From: Oscillospiraceae bacterium
GTDB taxonomy: Bacteria > Bacillota > Clostridia > Oscillospirales > Acutalibacteraceae
Assembly (NCBI GenBank): GCA_022483045.1
Contig: JAKVOA010000001.1
Span: forward strand, 87,001 to 151,000
Length of the DNA stretch: 64,000 nucleotides
Direction of reading: 5' to 3'
Positions within the stretch are counted from its first letter, which is position 1. Every line of letters begins with the position of its first letter. The position numbers were made by a program, and so were the translations under genes. Under the pieces are notes generated by a model that did not search any database, was not told the origin of the DNA, and worked only from the letters and a program-made list of their open reading frames with translations. This document shows positions 8,087-17,427 of the stretch, piece after piece.

Positions 8087-8398
8087 GTGGCAGTCAAAGA
8101 AAAAATGAGGATCCGTATTAAAGGGTATGACCATCAGCTGGTCGATCAGTCTGCTGAGAAAATCGTGCAGACAGCTAAGCGCACAGGCGCCCGCGTAAGC
8201 GGCCCTGTACCGCTGCCGACCGAAAAGCAGATTATCACAATCCTGCGCGCTGTTCATAAGTACAAGGACAGCCGTGAGCAGTTTGAAATGCGCACGCACA
8301 AGCGCCTGATCGATATCCTCAGACCGTCCAATACCACAGTTGAGGCCCTGATGGGCCTTGAGCTCCCCGCCGGTGTTGAGATTGAAATTAAACTGTAA
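8087..8398 (+). CDS. rpsJ: 30S ribosomal protein S10
   Basis: This 103-residue protein of the small-subunit head also serves as NusE in antitermination. The family signature is seen in [10 protein letters not shown], the loop around [10 protein letters not shown], and [11 protein letters not shown] place the start at GTG 8087 because AAGGAGG lies eight bases before it; an in-frame ATG six codons on is the alternative. It is the first gene of the superoperon and is followed by a 117-base spacer with GC-rich inverted repeats before rplC. Confidence 0.97.
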   Translation: MAVKEKMRIRIKGYDHQLVDQSAEKIVQTAKRTGARVSGPVPLPTEKQIITILRAVHKYKDSREQFEMRTHKRLIDILRPSNTTVEALMGLELPAGVEIEIKL

Positions 8399-8515
8399 GG
8401 CACTGCTTTACAAGTAATCGACCCTCAACCAACCGAGCAGCCCGCCACAGGGCTGTGTGCGGCCGAGGTCATGTTGGCATAAGGCCAACCAATAACCTGC
8501 ATAGGAGGAACAAAC

Positions 8516-9157
8516 ATGCAAAAAGGAATCATCGGTAAGAAAATCGGCATGACGCAGATTTTCGATGCAAAGGGAAATGTTATTCCGGTCACTGTCATTG
8601 AGGCCGGCCCCTGCGCAGTTACCCAGAAAAAGACCGCCGAAAACGACGGCTACGACAGCGTACAGCTTGGCTTTGGCGAGCTGAAACCCAGCCGTATGAA
8701 CAAACCCCTGAAGGGCCACTTCGACAAGGGCGACGTTGCCCCGAAGAAGACCCTGCGCGAATTCCGCCTGAACGATGCCGCTTCCATGAATGTGGGCGAC
8801 ATTGTCAAGGCAGACGTCTTTGCAGAAGGCGACCGCGTGGATGTACAGGGCACCAGCAAGGGCAAAGGCTGGGCCGGCGTTATTAAGCGCTGGAACTTCA
8901 GCCGCTTAAAGGAATCCCATGGTACCGGCCCTGTCGGCCGCATGGGTGGTTCCACAGGCTGCTGCTCCGACCCGTCCCGTGTATTCCCGGGCAAGAAGCG
9001 CTCTGGCCATTTGGGCGCCGTTACCACAACCGTGCTGAACCTGACAGTTGCCAAGGTCGACGCGGAAAATAACCTGATCGCCATCAGAGGCGCAGTGCCC
9101 GGCCCCAACGGCGGCATCGTCTGCATCCGCGACAGTGTTAAAGCGAAGAAAGCGTAA
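8516..9157 (+). CDS. rplC: 50S ribosomal protein L3
   Basis: This 213-residue large-subunit protein reaches the peptidyl transferase centre. The N terminus [16 protein letters not shown] and the central GTSKGKGW and [11 protein letters not shown] segments are diagnostic. The start follows AGGAGG. The length is normal. Gene order rpsJ-rplC-rplD-rplW-rplB is that of the standard S10 operon. Confidence 0.98.
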   Translation: MQKGIIGKKIGMTQIFDAKGNVIPVTVIEAGPCAVTQKKTAENDGYDSVQLGFGELKPSRMNKPLKGHFDKGDVAPKKTLREFRLNDAASMNVGDIVKADVFAEGDRVDVQGTSKGKGWAGVIKRWNFSRLKESHGTGPVGRMGGSTGCCSDPSRVFPGKKRSGHLGAVTTTVLNLTVAKVDAENNLIAIRGAVPGPNGGIVCIRDSVKAKKA

Positions 9158-9174
9158 GGGAAGGAGGAACCGCA

Positions 9175-9798
9175 ATGCCTAAGATCGCAGTAAAAGATAT
9201 GACCGGTAAAGAGGTTGGCACCATTGACCTTTCCGAGTCCATTTTCGGGATTGAACCCAATGTCAACGCCATGCACGACGTTGTAAAGAACCAGCTCGCA
9301 AACCGCCGTCAGGGTACCCAGAGCGCTCTGACCCGCAGCGAGGTTTCCGGCGGCGGCAAAAAGCCGTGGCGCCAGAAAGGTACAGGCCATGCACGCCAGG
9401 GCTCCACGCGGGCTCCCCAGTGGACCCACGGCGGCATCGTTTTTGCGCCAAAGCCGCGCGACTACAGCTACGCCTTAAACAAAAAGGTGCGCCGCTTAGC
9501 TATGAAGTCCGCTTTTTCCAGCAAGGTAAAGGACAACGAGATGATCGTGCTCGACAGCATCTCGTTGGATACTTTCCGTACAAAGACTGTTGTAGAAATG
9601 CTCAAAGCGCTTGGCGCCGACAAGCACGTACTGCTGGTTTTGCCGGAAAACAATAAGACTGTCATCGCTTCCGCACGCAATATTCCCGGCGTGAAGACCG
9701 CCCTGACCAACACCCTCAATGTTTACGACATTCTCAACGCCGATAAATTCATCGTCGTAAAAGATGCCGTAGCCCAGATCGAGGAGGTATACGCATAA
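9175..9798 (+). CDS. rplD: 50S ribosomal protein L4
   Basis: This 207-residue large-subunit protein has an extended loop lining the exit tunnel. The loop signature is seen in SGGGKKPWRQKGTGHARQG and the following GGIVFAPKPRDY. In E. coli L4 also represses this operon; the leader here is not similar enough to judge whether that holds. The stop overlaps the rplW start (TAATG). Confidence 0.98.
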   Translation: MPKIAVKDMTGKEVGTIDLSESIFGIEPNVNAMHDVVKNQLANRRQGTQSALTRSEVSGGGKKPWRQKGTGHARQGSTRAPQWTHGGIVFAPKPRDYSYALNKKVRRLAMKSAFSSKVKDNEMIVLDSISLDTFRTKTVVEMLKALGADKHVLLVLPENNKTVIASARNIPGVKTALTNTLNVYDILNADKFIVVKDAVAQIEEVYA

Positions 9799-10088
9799 TG
9801 ACTGCACATGAGATTATTTTGCGGCCTGTCATTTCCGAAAAGGCAATGAACGGCATCGCAAATAAGACTTATACGTTTCAGGTCGCACCAAATGCAACAA
9901 AGATTGATATTAAAAACGCTGTAGAGGAAATCTTCGGCGTCAAGGTGCGCAAAGTGAATACCCTGCACGTCCGCGGCCATCTGCGCCGCCAGGGCCGCAG
10001 CCAGGGTTACACCCCCGCCTGGAAGAAAGCCGTTGTTGCTTTGACACCAGACAGCAAAGCCATCGAGTTCTTTGAGGGCATGCTGTAA
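9798..10088 (+). CDS. rplW: 50S ribosomal protein L23
   Basis: This 96-residue protein sits at the tunnel exit, where it docks trigger factor and the signal recognition particle. The signatures ILRPVISEKAM and FGVKVRKVNTLHVRG are clear. Its start overlaps the rplD stop by one base, giving tight translational coupling. A long spacer to rplB follows, which is unusual for this operon. Confidence 0.97.
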   Translation: MTAHEIILRPVISEKAMNGIANKTYTFQVAPNATKIDIKNAVEEIFGVKVRKVNTLHVRGHLRRQGRSQGYTPAWKKAVVALTPDSKAIEFFEGML

Positions 10089-10224
10089 AAGACACAGCAG
10101 CTTGGTCTTTCGGCAACGTATGGGGAGCGGGCTGCTCTCTTTCGCCCGCCCGGCAGCAGTGCCGCCGCCCTTTTCTTTAAAGGACGCCCCGCAAAGCCAA
10201 TTTTAAGGAGTGTGAAACCAGAGA
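10089..10224 (+). other. 136-base structured spacer between rplW and rplB
   Basis: Neighbouring ribosomal genes are mostly 10-35 bases apart, but this gap is 136. It holds GC-rich inverted repeats, including GCGGGC (10127-10132) with GCCCGC (10144-10149), and a ribosome site (AAGGAG) before rplB. No T-run follows the stem, so it looks like an RNA-processing or translational control element rather than a terminator. No gene was seen in it. Confidence 0.4.
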
Positions 10225-11058
10225 ATGGCTATTAAGAACTTTACACCCAGCACCCCGTCCCGCCGCAATATGTCGATGACGGATTACGCTGAGCTTTCCA
10301 AGAACGGCCCCGAAAAGAGCCTCCTGGATACCAATAAAAAGAACGCCGGCCGCAACAGCTATGGCCGCATCACCGTCCGCCACCGCGGCGGCGGCAACCG
10401 TACAAAGTACCGTGTCATCGACTTCAAGCGTCAAAAAGCTGACGTGCCTGCAACTGTACAGAGCATTGAGTATGACCCGAACCGCTCCGCTTTCATTGCA
10501 TTGCTGCAGTACGAAGACGGCGACAAAGCTTATATCATTGCGCCAAACGGCCTGAAGGCGGGCGACAAAGTCGTTTCCGGTGCAGCTGCCGATATTAAAC
10601 CCGGCAATGCACTTCCGCTTTCCAGTATTCCTACCGGTACCTACATTCATAATGTAGAGCTTTATCCCGGCAAGGGCGCTCAGCTGGCACGTGCCGCAGG
10701 CATTATGGCACAGCTGATGGCTAAGGAAAACGGCATGGCGCTGCTGCGCCTGCCTTCCGGTGAGCTGCGCAACGTGCCCGATACCTGCATGGCCACAATC
10801 GGCCAGGTCAGCAACATCGACCACGAAAATGTAAAGATCGGCAAAGCCGGCCGCAAGCGCCACATGGGCTGGCGCCCAACCGTCCGTGGTTCTGTTATGA
10901 ACCCGAACGACCATCCGCACGGCGGCGGCGAAGGCAAAGCACCAATCGGTCATCCCGGTCCTATGACCCCTTGGGGCAAGCCTGCACTGGGTTACAAGAC
11001 CCGTGCACGTCATAAAGCTTCCAACAAGATGATTGTGAAGCGCAGAAACGGCAAATAA
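10225..11058 (+). CDS. rplB: 50S ribosomal protein L2
   Basis: This 277-residue protein is essential for subunit association and peptidyl transfer. The start [14 protein letters not shown], the internal [11 protein letters not shown], and the C-terminal [15 protein letters not shown] segment with the conserved His are all present. Length matches the family. Confidence 0.98.
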   Translation: MAIKNFTPSTPSRRNMSMTDYAELSKNGPEKSLLDTNKKNAGRNSYGRITVRHRGGGNRTKYRVIDFKRQKADVPATVQSIEYDPNRSAFIALLQYEDGDKAYIIAPNGLKAGDKVVSGAAADIKPGNALPLSSIPTGTYIHNVELYPGKGAQLARAAGIMAQLMAKENGMALLRLPSGELRNVPDTCMATIGQVSNIDHENVKIGKAGRKRHMGWRPTVRGSVMNPNDHPHGGGEGKAPIGHPGPMTPWGKPALGYKTRARHKASNKMIVKRRNGK

Positions 11059-11083
11059 GGCCTAGAGAAAGGAGCTTTTAAAC

Positions 11084-11404
11084 ATGAGCAGAAGCATTAA
11101 AAAGGGTCCTTTTGTAGAGCCTGGCTTGCTGAAAAGGATTCAAGCAATGAATGCTGCCGGCGAAAAGAAGATCGTAAAGACCTGGAGCCGCGCATCCATT
11201 ATTTTCCCGGAGTTTGTCGGCCACACCATCGCTGTGCATGACGGCCGCAAGCATGTTCCGGTGTATATCACAGAAGATATGGTCGGCCATCGCCTCGGCG
11301 AGTTTGCGCCTACCCGTACTTTTAAAGGTCACAACGGCAGCAAGACGACTATCCCGACAACAGGAGCAGGTTCTGCCCCGACAACACCACCAACTAACGG
11401 CTGA
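11084..11404 (+). CDS. rpsS: 30S ribosomal protein S19, with C-terminal extension
   Basis: S19 binds 16S rRNA in the head with S13. The core is standard ([34 protein letters not shown]). At 106 residues it is longer than the usual 91-95 because of a low-complexity Thr/Pro/Ala-rich tail ([15 protein letters not shown]). The tail is in frame and not a frameshift, since the rplV ribosome site follows directly. Confidence 0.97.
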   Translation: MSRSIKKGPFVEPGLLKRIQAMNAAGEKKIVKTWSRASIIFPEFVGHTIAVHDGRKHVPVYITEDMVGHRLGEFAPTRTFKGHNGSKTTIPTTGAGSAPTTPPTNG

Positions 11405-11418
11405 AAGGAGTGTATCAC

Positions 11419-11751
11419 ATGGAAGCAAGGGCTAATTTGAAATACGCCCGTATTTCCCCGCGCAAAATGTCCATCGTGCTGGACCTTATCCGCAATAAAC
11501 CTGCGGATGAAGCTATGGCTATCCTACAGAATACCCCGAAGGCCGCCTGCGAGTATCTGTCAAAGCTGCTTAAGTCGGCTGTGGCAAATGCAGAGCAGAA
11601 GAGCATGGACGTTTCCCAGCTGTATGTGTCTCAATGCTATGCGTGCCCGGGTCCTACCCTCAAGCGCATTCGTCCGCGTGCACAGGGCCGCGCGTACCGG
11701 GTCCTGAAAAGGACTTCTCACGTGACACTTGTGCTCAAGGAAAAAGAATAA
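11419..11751 (+). CDS. rplV: 50S ribosomal protein L22
   Basis: This 110-residue protein has a beta hairpin lining the exit tunnel. Signatures are ARANLKYARISPRKM at the N terminus and RIRPRAQGRAYRVLKRTSH at the hairpin. I chose ATG 11419, nine bases after AAGGAG; a GTG nine bases earlier is too close to that site. Confidence 0.97.
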   Translation: MEARANLKYARISPRKMSIVLDLIRNKPADEAMAILQNTPKAACEYLSKLLKSAVANAEQKSMDVSQLYVSQCYACPGPTLKRIRPRAQGRAYRVLKRTSHVTLVLKEKE

Positions 11752-11769
11752 GGCAGAGGAGGTTACACA

Positions 11770-12477
11770 ATGGGCCAGAAAGTTAATCCGCACGGTTTAC
11801 GTGTCGGCGTTATTGATGATTGGGATTCCCGCTGGTATGTCAACGACAAAGAGTTTGGCGATACCTTAGTGGAGGATTATAACCTGCGCAAGGTGCTGAA
11901 AAAGCAGTTGTATGCGGCAGGTGTACCGAAGATCGAAATTGAAAGAGACGCCTCTAAAGTGCGCGTTCACATTCACTGCGCAAAGCCGGGCATGGTTATC
12001 GGCAAGGGCGGTTCAGAAATCGAAAAACTGCGTCTGCAGTGCGAAAAGATTCTGGGCAAGCCCGTGTCTATCAACATCATCGAGGTCAAGAACCCCGATG
12101 TCAACGCTCAGCTGGTCGCCGAAAACATTGCACAGCAGCTGGAAAAACGTACGTCTTTCCGCCGCGCTATGAAGCAGTGCATCGGCCGCGCTATGAAGAT
12201 GGGCGTCAAGGGCATTAAAACACAGGTTTCCGGCCGCTTGGGCGGCGCGGAAATTGCCCGCAGAGAGCAGTACCACGATGGTACCATCCCCCTGCAAACC
12301 CTGCGCGCAGACATCGATTATGGTTTTGCCGAGGCTGCCACTACCTATGGCCGCATCGGTGTGAAAGTTTGGATTTATCGGGGCGAAGTTTTGCATGACA
12401 CCCGCCGTACGGCTGCCGCCAACAACGACAAGCCGGCACAGCGCCGTGCGCCCCGTCGGGAAGGAGGCCGCAAATAA
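11770..12477 (+). CDS. rpsC: 30S ribosomal protein S3
   Basis: This 235-residue protein lies at the mRNA entry channel. It starts [12 protein letters not shown], has the KH-domain loop [14 protein letters not shown], and ends in a basic Arg-rich tail. Start follows GAGGAGG. Its stop overlaps the rplP start. Confidence 0.98.
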   Translation: MGQKVNPHGLRVGVIDDWDSRWYVNDKEFGDTLVEDYNLRKVLKKQLYAAGVPKIEIERDASKVRVHIHCAKPGMVIGKGGSEIEKLRLQCEKILGKPVSINIIEVKNPDVNAQLVAENIAQQLEKRTSFRRAMKQCIGRAMKMGVKGIKTQVSGRLGGAEIARREQYHDGTIPLQTLRADIDYGFAEAATTYGRIGVKVWIYRGEVLHDTRRTAAANNDKPAQRRAPRREGGRK

Positions 12478-12902
12478 TGTTAATGCCCAAGCGCGTTAAA
12501 TATCGCAGAGTTCACCGCGGCCGCATGACCGGCAAGGCCTATCGCGGCAACAAGGTGACTTACGGTGATTACGGCCTGCAGGCACTAGAGCCCGCATGGA
12601 TCACCGCAAATCAGATTGAGGCGGCCCGTGTCGCCATGACTCGTTACTGCAAACGTTTCGGCAAGGTTTGGATCAAGATTTTCCCTGACAAGCCTTATAC
12701 CAAGAAACCGCTTGAAACCCGTATGGGCAAAGGTAAAGGCGCCCCAGAGTACTGGGTAGCCGTAGTAAAGCCCGGCCGCGTCATGTTTGAAATCGGCGAG
12801 GTTCCGGTCGAGACAGCCAAAGAGGCCCTTCGTCTGGCGGCCAGCAAGCTGCCCATCAAGACGAAGTTCGTTTCAAAGAAGGAAGAGGAGGTTGCCCAGT
12901 AA
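12477..12902 (+). CDS. rplP: 50S ribosomal protein L16
   Basis: This 141-residue protein contacts tRNA in the A site. Family hallmarks are [15 protein letters not shown] at the N terminus and [19 protein letters not shown] in the middle. The first ATG (12477) is nine bases after AGGAGG and overlaps the rpsC stop; an ATG two codons later is the alternative. Confidence 0.97.
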   Translation: MLMPKRVKYRRVHRGRMTGKAYRGNKVTYGDYGLQALEPAWITANQIEAARVAMTRYCKRFGKVWIKIFPDKPYTKKPLETRMGKGKGAPEYWVAVVKPGRVMFEIGEVPVETAKEALRLAASKLPIKTKFVSKKEEEVAQ

Positions 12903-12903
12903 T

Positions 12904-13113
12904 ATGAAAGCTTCTGAAGTTCGTGAAATGACAACTGCAGAGCTCGAGAGCAAGCTCAAAGACTTGAAAGAGGAGCTCTTCAACCTCCGTTTCCAGCTTG
13001 CGATCAATCAGCTCGACAACCCGATGCGTATTTCCGCTGTCAAAAAAGACATTGCCCGCATTAAAACCGTTATGCGCGCCAATGAGCTTAAAGAAGACAG
13101 CGCCAACGCGTAA
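12904..13113 (+). CDS. rpmC: 50S ribosomal protein L29
   Basis: This 69-residue, two-helix protein near the tunnel exit has the pattern [18 protein letters not shown] followed by [13 protein letters not shown]. Start is one base after the rplP stop, with GAGGAGG inside the end of rplP. Confidence 0.96.
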   Translation: MKASEVREMTTAELESKLKDLKEELFNLRFQLAINQLDNPMRISAVKKDIARIKTVMRANELKEDSANA

Positions 13114-13131
13114 CCGGAAGGAGGAAACATC

Positions 13132-13392
13132 GTGAGCGAAGCAAGAAACAACCGGAAAACAGAGGTTGGCACCGTTGTCAGCAATAAAATGGACAAAACT
13201 GTTGTTGTTGCCATCAAAGACAGCGTAAAGCATCCGCTGTACAAGAAGATTATTAAGCGTACTGTTAAACTGAAAGCACATGATGAAAACAACGAGTGCA
13301 ACATCGGTGACCGCGTGCGTGTAATGGAAACCCGCCCGCTGAGCAAAGATAAGCACTGGCGTCTTGTGGAGATTATCGAGAAGGCAAAATAA
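13132..13392 (+). CDS. rpsQ: 30S ribosomal protein S17
   Basis: This 86-residue OB-fold protein is an early 16S binder. Family segments are [26 protein letters not shown] and [14 protein letters not shown]. The start codon is GTG at 13132, after GGAGGAAAC. Confidence 0.97.
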   Translation: MSEARNNRKTEVGTVVSNKMDKTVVVAIKDSVKHPLYKKIIKRTVKLKAHDENNECNIGDRVRVMETRPLSKDKHWRLVEIIEKAK

Positions 13393-13426
13393 TCTGGTTT
13401 TGCCTTGAACAAAGGAGGAACGCACT

Positions 13427-13795
13427 GTGATTCAACAGCAGACTTACCTCAATGTTGCCGATAACACCGGCGCGAAGCAGCTTATGTGCATCCGCGTGCT
13501 CGGCGGTACCGGCAGAAGGTATGCAAATATCGGTGACGTCGTGGTCGCTTCCGTAAAGAAAGCTACCCCGGGCGGCACAGTGAAAAAGGGCGACGTCGTA
13601 AAGGCAGTTATTGTTCGTTCTGCCACCGGTGTTCGCCGTGACGACGGCAGCTATATTCGTTTTGACGACAATGCAGCCGTACTGATTAAAGATGATAAAA
13701 ACCCGCAGGGCACCCGTATCTTTGGGCCAGTGGCACGTGAGCTGCGTGACCACGACTATCTGAAGATTCTGAGCTTGGCCCCGGAAGTGCTGTAA
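13427..13795 (+). CDS. rplN: 50S ribosomal protein L14
   Basis: This is a 122-residue large-subunit protein at the subunit interface. [16 protein letters not shown] and the strand [15 protein letters not shown] are diagnostic. Start is GTG at 13427, eight bases after AGGAGG. Confidence 0.98.
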   Translation: MIQQQTYLNVADNTGAKQLMCIRVLGGTGRRYANIGDVVVASVKKATPGGTVKKGDVVKAVIVRSATGVRRDDGSYIRFDDNAAVLIKDDKNPQGTRIFGPVARELRDHDYLKILSLAPEVL

Positions 13796-13811
13796 GGAGG
13801 TGTCACAGGAT

Positions 13812-14132
13812 ATGGCAAATAAAGTGCATGTAAAAACCGGTGACACTGTTGTGATGCTCTCTGGCCGCGATGTCGGCAAACAGGGAAAAGTCATGGCTGT
13901 CAGCCCTAAAGAGGGCAAGGTTATCGTTGAAAAGCTGAACATGGTCACCAAGCACGTCAAACCCCGCAAAATGGGCGACGAAGGCGGCATTGTAAAGGGC
14001 GAGGGAGCTGTCTATGCTTCTAAAGTCCAGTTGGTGTGCCCCAGCTGCAAAAAGCCTACCCGTATCGGTCATAAAATCGCGGCGGATGGCACCAAGACCC
14101 GCATTTGCAAAAAATGCGGCAAAGAGCTGTAA
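13812..14132 (+). CDS. rplX: 50S ribosomal protein L24
   Basis: This 106-residue assembly initiator has a KOW motif ([14 protein letters not shown]) and a Cys-pair tail ([17 protein letters not shown]) typical of zinc-type L24. ATG 13812 was chosen because AAGGAGGT precedes it with normal spacing; an earlier in-frame start overlaps that site. Confidence 0.97.
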   Translation: MANKVHVKTGDTVVMLSGRDVGKQGKVMAVSPKEGKVIVEKLNMVTKHVKPRKMGDEGGIVKGEGAVYASKVQLVCPSCKKPTRIGHKIAADGTKTRICKKCGKEL

Positions 14133-14146
14133 GGGAGGAGGACACT

Positions 14147-14686
14147 ATGGCTAGACTGAAAGATTACTACAAGAGTGAGGTCGCGCCCGCCCTCATGAAG
14201 AAATTCTCTTACAAGAGCGTGATGCAGATCCCAAAGCTTGACAAGATCGTTATCAATGTCGGCGCAGGCGAGGCCAAGGAAAACCCGAAGGTCATCGATT
14301 CAATCATGAATGACCTCATGGCAATTACCGGCCAGCGTCCGCAAGTGCGCACTGCTAAAAAGAGCGTTGCAAACTTCAAACTGCGCGAAGGCATGAAGAT
14401 CGGCGTAAAGGTTACCCTGCGCGGCGACCGCATGTATGAGTTTATGGACCGCTTCTTTAATGTGGCCCTGCCCCGCGTGCGCGACTTCCGTGGTATTAAC
14501 CCCAACTCTTTTGACGGCCGCGGCAATTACAACCTCGGCGTAAAAGAGCAGCTGATTTTCCCGGAAATTGAGTTTGATAAAGTCGATAAGGTCCGCGGCA
14601 TGGACATTTGCTTTGTTACAACCGCGAAAAACGACGAGGAAGCCCGCGAACTGCTTTCGCAGATGGGCGCCCCGTTCGCAAGATAA
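14147..14686 (+). CDS. rplE: 50S ribosomal protein L5
   Basis: This 179-residue protein binds 5S rRNA in the central protuberance. Segments seen are [30 protein letters not shown] and RDFRGI. The true ATG is 14147, after GGGAGGAG; upstream in-frame starts overlap rplX. Confidence 0.97.
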   Translation: MARLKDYYKSEVAPALMKKFSYKSVMQIPKLDKIVINVGAGEAKENPKVIDSIMNDLMAITGQRPQVRTAKKSVANFKLREGMKIGVKVTLRGDRMYEFMDRFFNVALPRVRDFRGINPNSFDGRGNYNLGVKEQLIFPEIEFDKVDKVRGMDICFVTTAKNDEEARELLSQMGAPFAR

Positions 14687-14698
14687 GGAGGGTTTCCT

Positions 14699-14884
14699 GT
14701 GGCAAAAACATCAATGAAAGTAAAGCAGCGCCGTCCTGCTAAGTATTCTTCCCGTGAATACAACCGCTGCAAGATCTGTGGCCGGCCGCATGGCTACCTT
14801 CGTAAGTTTGGCATCTGCCGTATTTGCTTCCGTAACCTGGCCTATAAGGGCGAGATTCCGGGCGTAAAAAAGGCAAGCTGGTAA
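14699..14884 (+). CDS. rpsZ: 30S ribosomal protein S14, zinc-binding type Z
   Basis: This is the short, 61-residue S14 with a four-Cys zinc site (CKIC and CRIC). [21 protein letters not shown] and the end GVKKASW match the zinc-type family of Gram-positive bacteria. The start is GTG at 14699, after AAGGAGG. Confidence 0.97.
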   Translation: MAKTSMKVKQRRPAKYSSREYNRCKICGRPHGYLRKFGICRICFRNLAYKGEIPGVKKASW

Positions 14885-14903
14885 ACAGCAAGGAGGTAAC
14901 GGC

Positions 14904-15302
14904 ATGCAGATTACAGATACAATCGCAGACCTGCTCACCCGTATTCGCAACGCAAGCTCAGCTAAACATCAGACAGTGGAGATTCCCGCTTCCAATATGA
15001 AGAAATCCATCTGCCAGATTTTAAAAGATGAGGGCTACATTAAGAACTTCAGCGTTGCCGCTGACGGCAAACAGGGCGTCATTAAAGTAGAACTGAAATA
15101 CACCGAAAACCGCGCGCCGGTTATTACCGGCCTCAAGCGCGTCAGCAAGCCCGGCCTGCGCATCTATTCCAGCGCAGAGGAGCTGCCCCGCGTCATGAAA
15201 GGCCTGGGCGTTGCAATTATTTCCACCAGCCAGGGCGTTATGACCGACCGTGCGGCCCGCAAGGCCAATATCGGCGGCGAAGTGCTCGCATTCATTTGGT
15301 AA
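14904..15302 (+). CDS. rpsH: 30S ribosomal protein S8
   Basis: This 132-residue central-domain protein is the spc-operon repressor in E. coli. The N terminus [14 protein letters not shown] and the C-terminal [14 protein letters not shown]...GGEVLAFIW are diagnostic. Confidence 0.98.
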   Translation: MQITDTIADLLTRIRNASSAKHQTVEIPASNMKKSICQILKDEGYIKNFSVAADGKQGVIKVELKYTENRAPVITGLKRVSKPGLRIYSSAEELPRVMKGLGVAIISTSQGVMTDRAARKANIGGEVLAFIW

Positions 15303-15318
15303 AGAAGGGGGTGCAGAT

Positions 15319-15867
15319 ATGTCTCGAATTGGAAGAAAACCTGTAAATATTCCCGCAGGCGTTGACGTGAAAATCAACGGCAGCGAAGTCACAGTAAAGG
15401 GCCCCAAAGGCTCTCTGACAAAAACGTTCCATCCGAATATGAAAATCGAGATGGAGGGCAACGAGATTCTCGTCTCACGCCCAAATGATACAAAAGAGAA
15501 TAAATCGCTGCACGGCCTGACCCGCAGCCTCATCCAGAATATGGTTGACGGCGTAACACAGGGCTTTAAGAAAGACCTGGAAGTTCGCGGTGTAGGTTAC
15601 CGTGCAACGAAAAAGGGTAAGAATCTGGTTATGAACCTGGGGTATTCCCATCAGGTCATCGTGCCGGAAGTCGATGGCATTTCCATTGACGTTCCTTCGG
15701 CAAACCAGATCACGATTTCCGGCCCTGACAAGCAGCAGGTTGGTCAGTTTGCCGCGGAAGTCCGCGAAAAACGCCCGCCTGAGCCGTACAAGGGCAAAGG
15801 TATCCGCTATGTCGGTGAGTTTGTCCGTCACAAGGAAGGCAAAGCCGGCAAGGGCGCTAAGAAGTAA
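15319..15867 (+). CDS. rplF: 50S ribosomal protein L6
   Basis: This 182-residue, two-domain protein lies near the factor-binding site. SRIGRKPVNIPAGV and the C-terminal EPYKGKGIRYVGE are the family marks. ATG 15319 follows AGGGGG; longer in-frame starts overlap rpsH. Confidence 0.97.
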   Translation: MSRIGRKPVNIPAGVDVKINGSEVTVKGPKGSLTKTFHPNMKIEMEGNEILVSRPNDTKENKSLHGLTRSLIQNMVDGVTQGFKKDLEVRGVGYRATKKGKNLVMNLGYSHQVIVPEVDGISIDVPSANQITISGPDKQQVGQFAAEVREKRPPEPYKGKGIRYVGEFVRHKEGKAGKGAKK

Positions 15868-15886
15868 CTGAAGGAGTGAAAATCAT

Positions 15887-16246
15887 ATGGTGAACATGGC
15901 TGACAAAAACGCTGCCAGACTGCGCCGCCACCGCCGTGTGCGCGGCAAGATTTCCGGCACCCAAGAGTGCCCCCGCCTGAATGTGTTTCGCTCTACCAAA
16001 AACATCTACGCCCAGGTCATTGACGATATCAATGGGACCACGCTTTGCGCGGCCTCTACTCTGGACAAAGAGTTCGATGGTAACGGCGGCAACAAAGACG
16101 CTGCACGTCAGGTTGGTAAGCTGATCGCGAAACGTGCCGCGGAAAAAGGAATTAGCGAGGTCAAGTTTGACCGCGGCGGCTATTTATTCCACGGACGTGT
16201 GAAAGAACTGGCTGACGGCGCCCGTGAGGGCGGCCTCAAGTTCTGA
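15887..16246 (+). CDS. rplR: 50S ribosomal protein L18
   Basis: This 119-residue protein binds 5S r[35 protein letters not shown] and [24 protein letters not shown] are typical. ATG 15887 is ten bases after AAGGAG; an ATG three codons on is also possible. Confidence 0.97.
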   Translation: MVNMADKNAARLRRHRRVRGKISGTQECPRLNVFRSTKNIYAQVIDDINGTTLCAASTLDKEFDGNGGNKDAARQVGKLIAKRAAEKGISEVKFDRGGYLFHGRVKELADGAREGGLKF

Positions 16247-16263
16247 TAAAGGAGGAGAAACGA

Positions 16264-16767
16264 TTGGCTAGATTCGACAGACGCAAAGAAGACGATGAAT
16301 TTAAGGAGCACGTAGTTGCTATCAACCGTGTTTCCAAAACCGTAAAAGGCGGCCGTATCTTTAAGTTTGCTGCGCTTGTAGTTGTCGGTGACGGCAAGGG
16401 TACAGTTGGCTTTGGCATTGGCAAATCCGGCGAAGTTCCGGACGCTATTCGCAAAGGTATTGAGGACGCTAAGAAGAACCTGATGAAAGTCGCAACCCGC
16501 GGCAGCACAATTCCGCACGAGATTATCGGTGTCTTTGGTGCCGGCCGTGTGCTTATGAAGCCCGCTGCCCCCGGTACCGGCGTTATCGCCGGCGGCCCGG
16601 TGCGTGCAGTTATCGAGGCTGCAGGTATTCACGACATTCGTACGAAGGCACTGCGTTCTAACAATCCGTGCAATGTGGTGCGTGCAACGATTGACGGTCT
16701 TTCCAAGCTGCGTACAGCTGAACAGGTTGCTGCGCTGCGCGGCCGCTCTGTCAGCGATATTCTGTAA
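16264..16767 (+). CDS. rpsE: 30S ribosomal protein S5
   Basis: This 167-residue protein affects decoding accuracy. It has the double-stranded-RNA-binding-like N-terminal domain ([18 protein letters not shown]-type segment, [13 protein letters not shown]) and the C-terminal [16 protein letters not shown]. The start codon is TTG at 16264, after AAAGGAGGAG. Confidence 0.97.
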   Translation: MARFDRRKEDDEFKEHVVAINRVSKTVKGGRIFKFAALVVVGDGKGTVGFGIGKSGEVPDAIRKGIEDAKKNLMKVATRGSTIPHEIIGVFGAGRVLMKPAAPGTGVIAGGPVRAVIEAAGIHDIRTKALRSNNPCNVVRATIDGLSKLRTAEQVAALRGRSVSDIL

Positions 16768-16782
16768 GGAGGGCGCAACATC

Positions 16783-16962
16783 ATGGCACAGGTAAACATT
16801 AAACTGGTCAAAAGCCTGATTGGCGCACAAAAAGACCAGATCGCCACTGCGCAGTCCCTTGGCCTGCGTAAAATCGGTGATTCCACCGTACAGCCTGACA
16901 ACGTGCAGACAAAGGGTAAGGTGCATAAAATCACCCACCTCATCGAGGTAACAAACGCTTAA
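16783..16962 (+). CDS. rpmD: 50S ribosomal protein L30
   Basis: This short 59-residue protein lies between rpsE and rplO. It reads AQVNIKLVKSLIGAQKDQ, then SLGLRKIGDSTVQPDN, the single-domain L30 pattern. Start ATG 16783 follows AAGGAGGGC. Confidence 0.95.
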   Translation: MAQVNIKLVKSLIGAQKDQIATAQSLGLRKIGDSTVQPDNVQTKGKVHKITHLIEVTNA

Positions 16963-16982
16963 CAAGCAAGGAGGTGCGAGTA

Positions 16983-17426
16983 ATGAAACTGAATGATTTA
17001 ACTGCAGTACCGGGCTCCACACGCGTTGCAAAGCGCATTGGCCGCGGCCATGGCACCGGTCAGGGTAAAACCGCCGGTAAAGGCCAGAAAGGCCAGAAAG
17101 CCCGCTCCGGCGGCAGCATTCGCCCCGGCTTTGAGGGCGGCCAGATGCCTCTGCAGCGCCGTATTCCAAAGCGCGGTTTTCACAATGTTTTCGCAAAATC
17201 CATTGTCACAGTAAATGTCGGTACTCTTGACAAAAAATTTGACGACGGGGCTACTGTAGATGCAGCTGCTCTGCTGAAAGCTGGTGTCATTAAGTCTGCC
17301 CTTGACGGAGTCAAAGTACTCAGCAACGGCCAGATGACAAAGAAGCTTACTGTGAAGGCAAGTGCTTTCTCTGCTGCGGCAAAAGAAAAGATTGAATCTG
17401 CAGGTGGGAAGGCCGAGGTGATCTGA
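16983..17426 (+). CDS. rplO: 50S ribosomal protein L15
   Basis: This 147-residue late-assembly protein has the Gly-rich N-terminal arm (RIGRGHGTGQGKTAGKG) and the RRIPKRGF segment. ATG 16983 follows AAGGAGGTG; a GTG-type longer frame has no site. It ends one base before secY. Confidence 0.97.
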   Translation: MKLNDLTAVPGSTRVAKRIGRGHGTGQGKTAGKGQKGQKARSGGSIRPGFEGGQMPLQRRIPKRGFHNVFAKSIVTVNVGTLDKKFDDGATVDAAALLKAGVIKSALDGVKVLSNGQMTKKLTVKASAFSAAAKEKIESAGGKAEVI

Positions 17427-17427
17427 G

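Noticed and set aside
10177-11013. Minus-strand frame of 278 codons opposite rplB
   Set aside because: It is fully antisense to ribosomal protein L2, which accounts for the open frame through codon bias.
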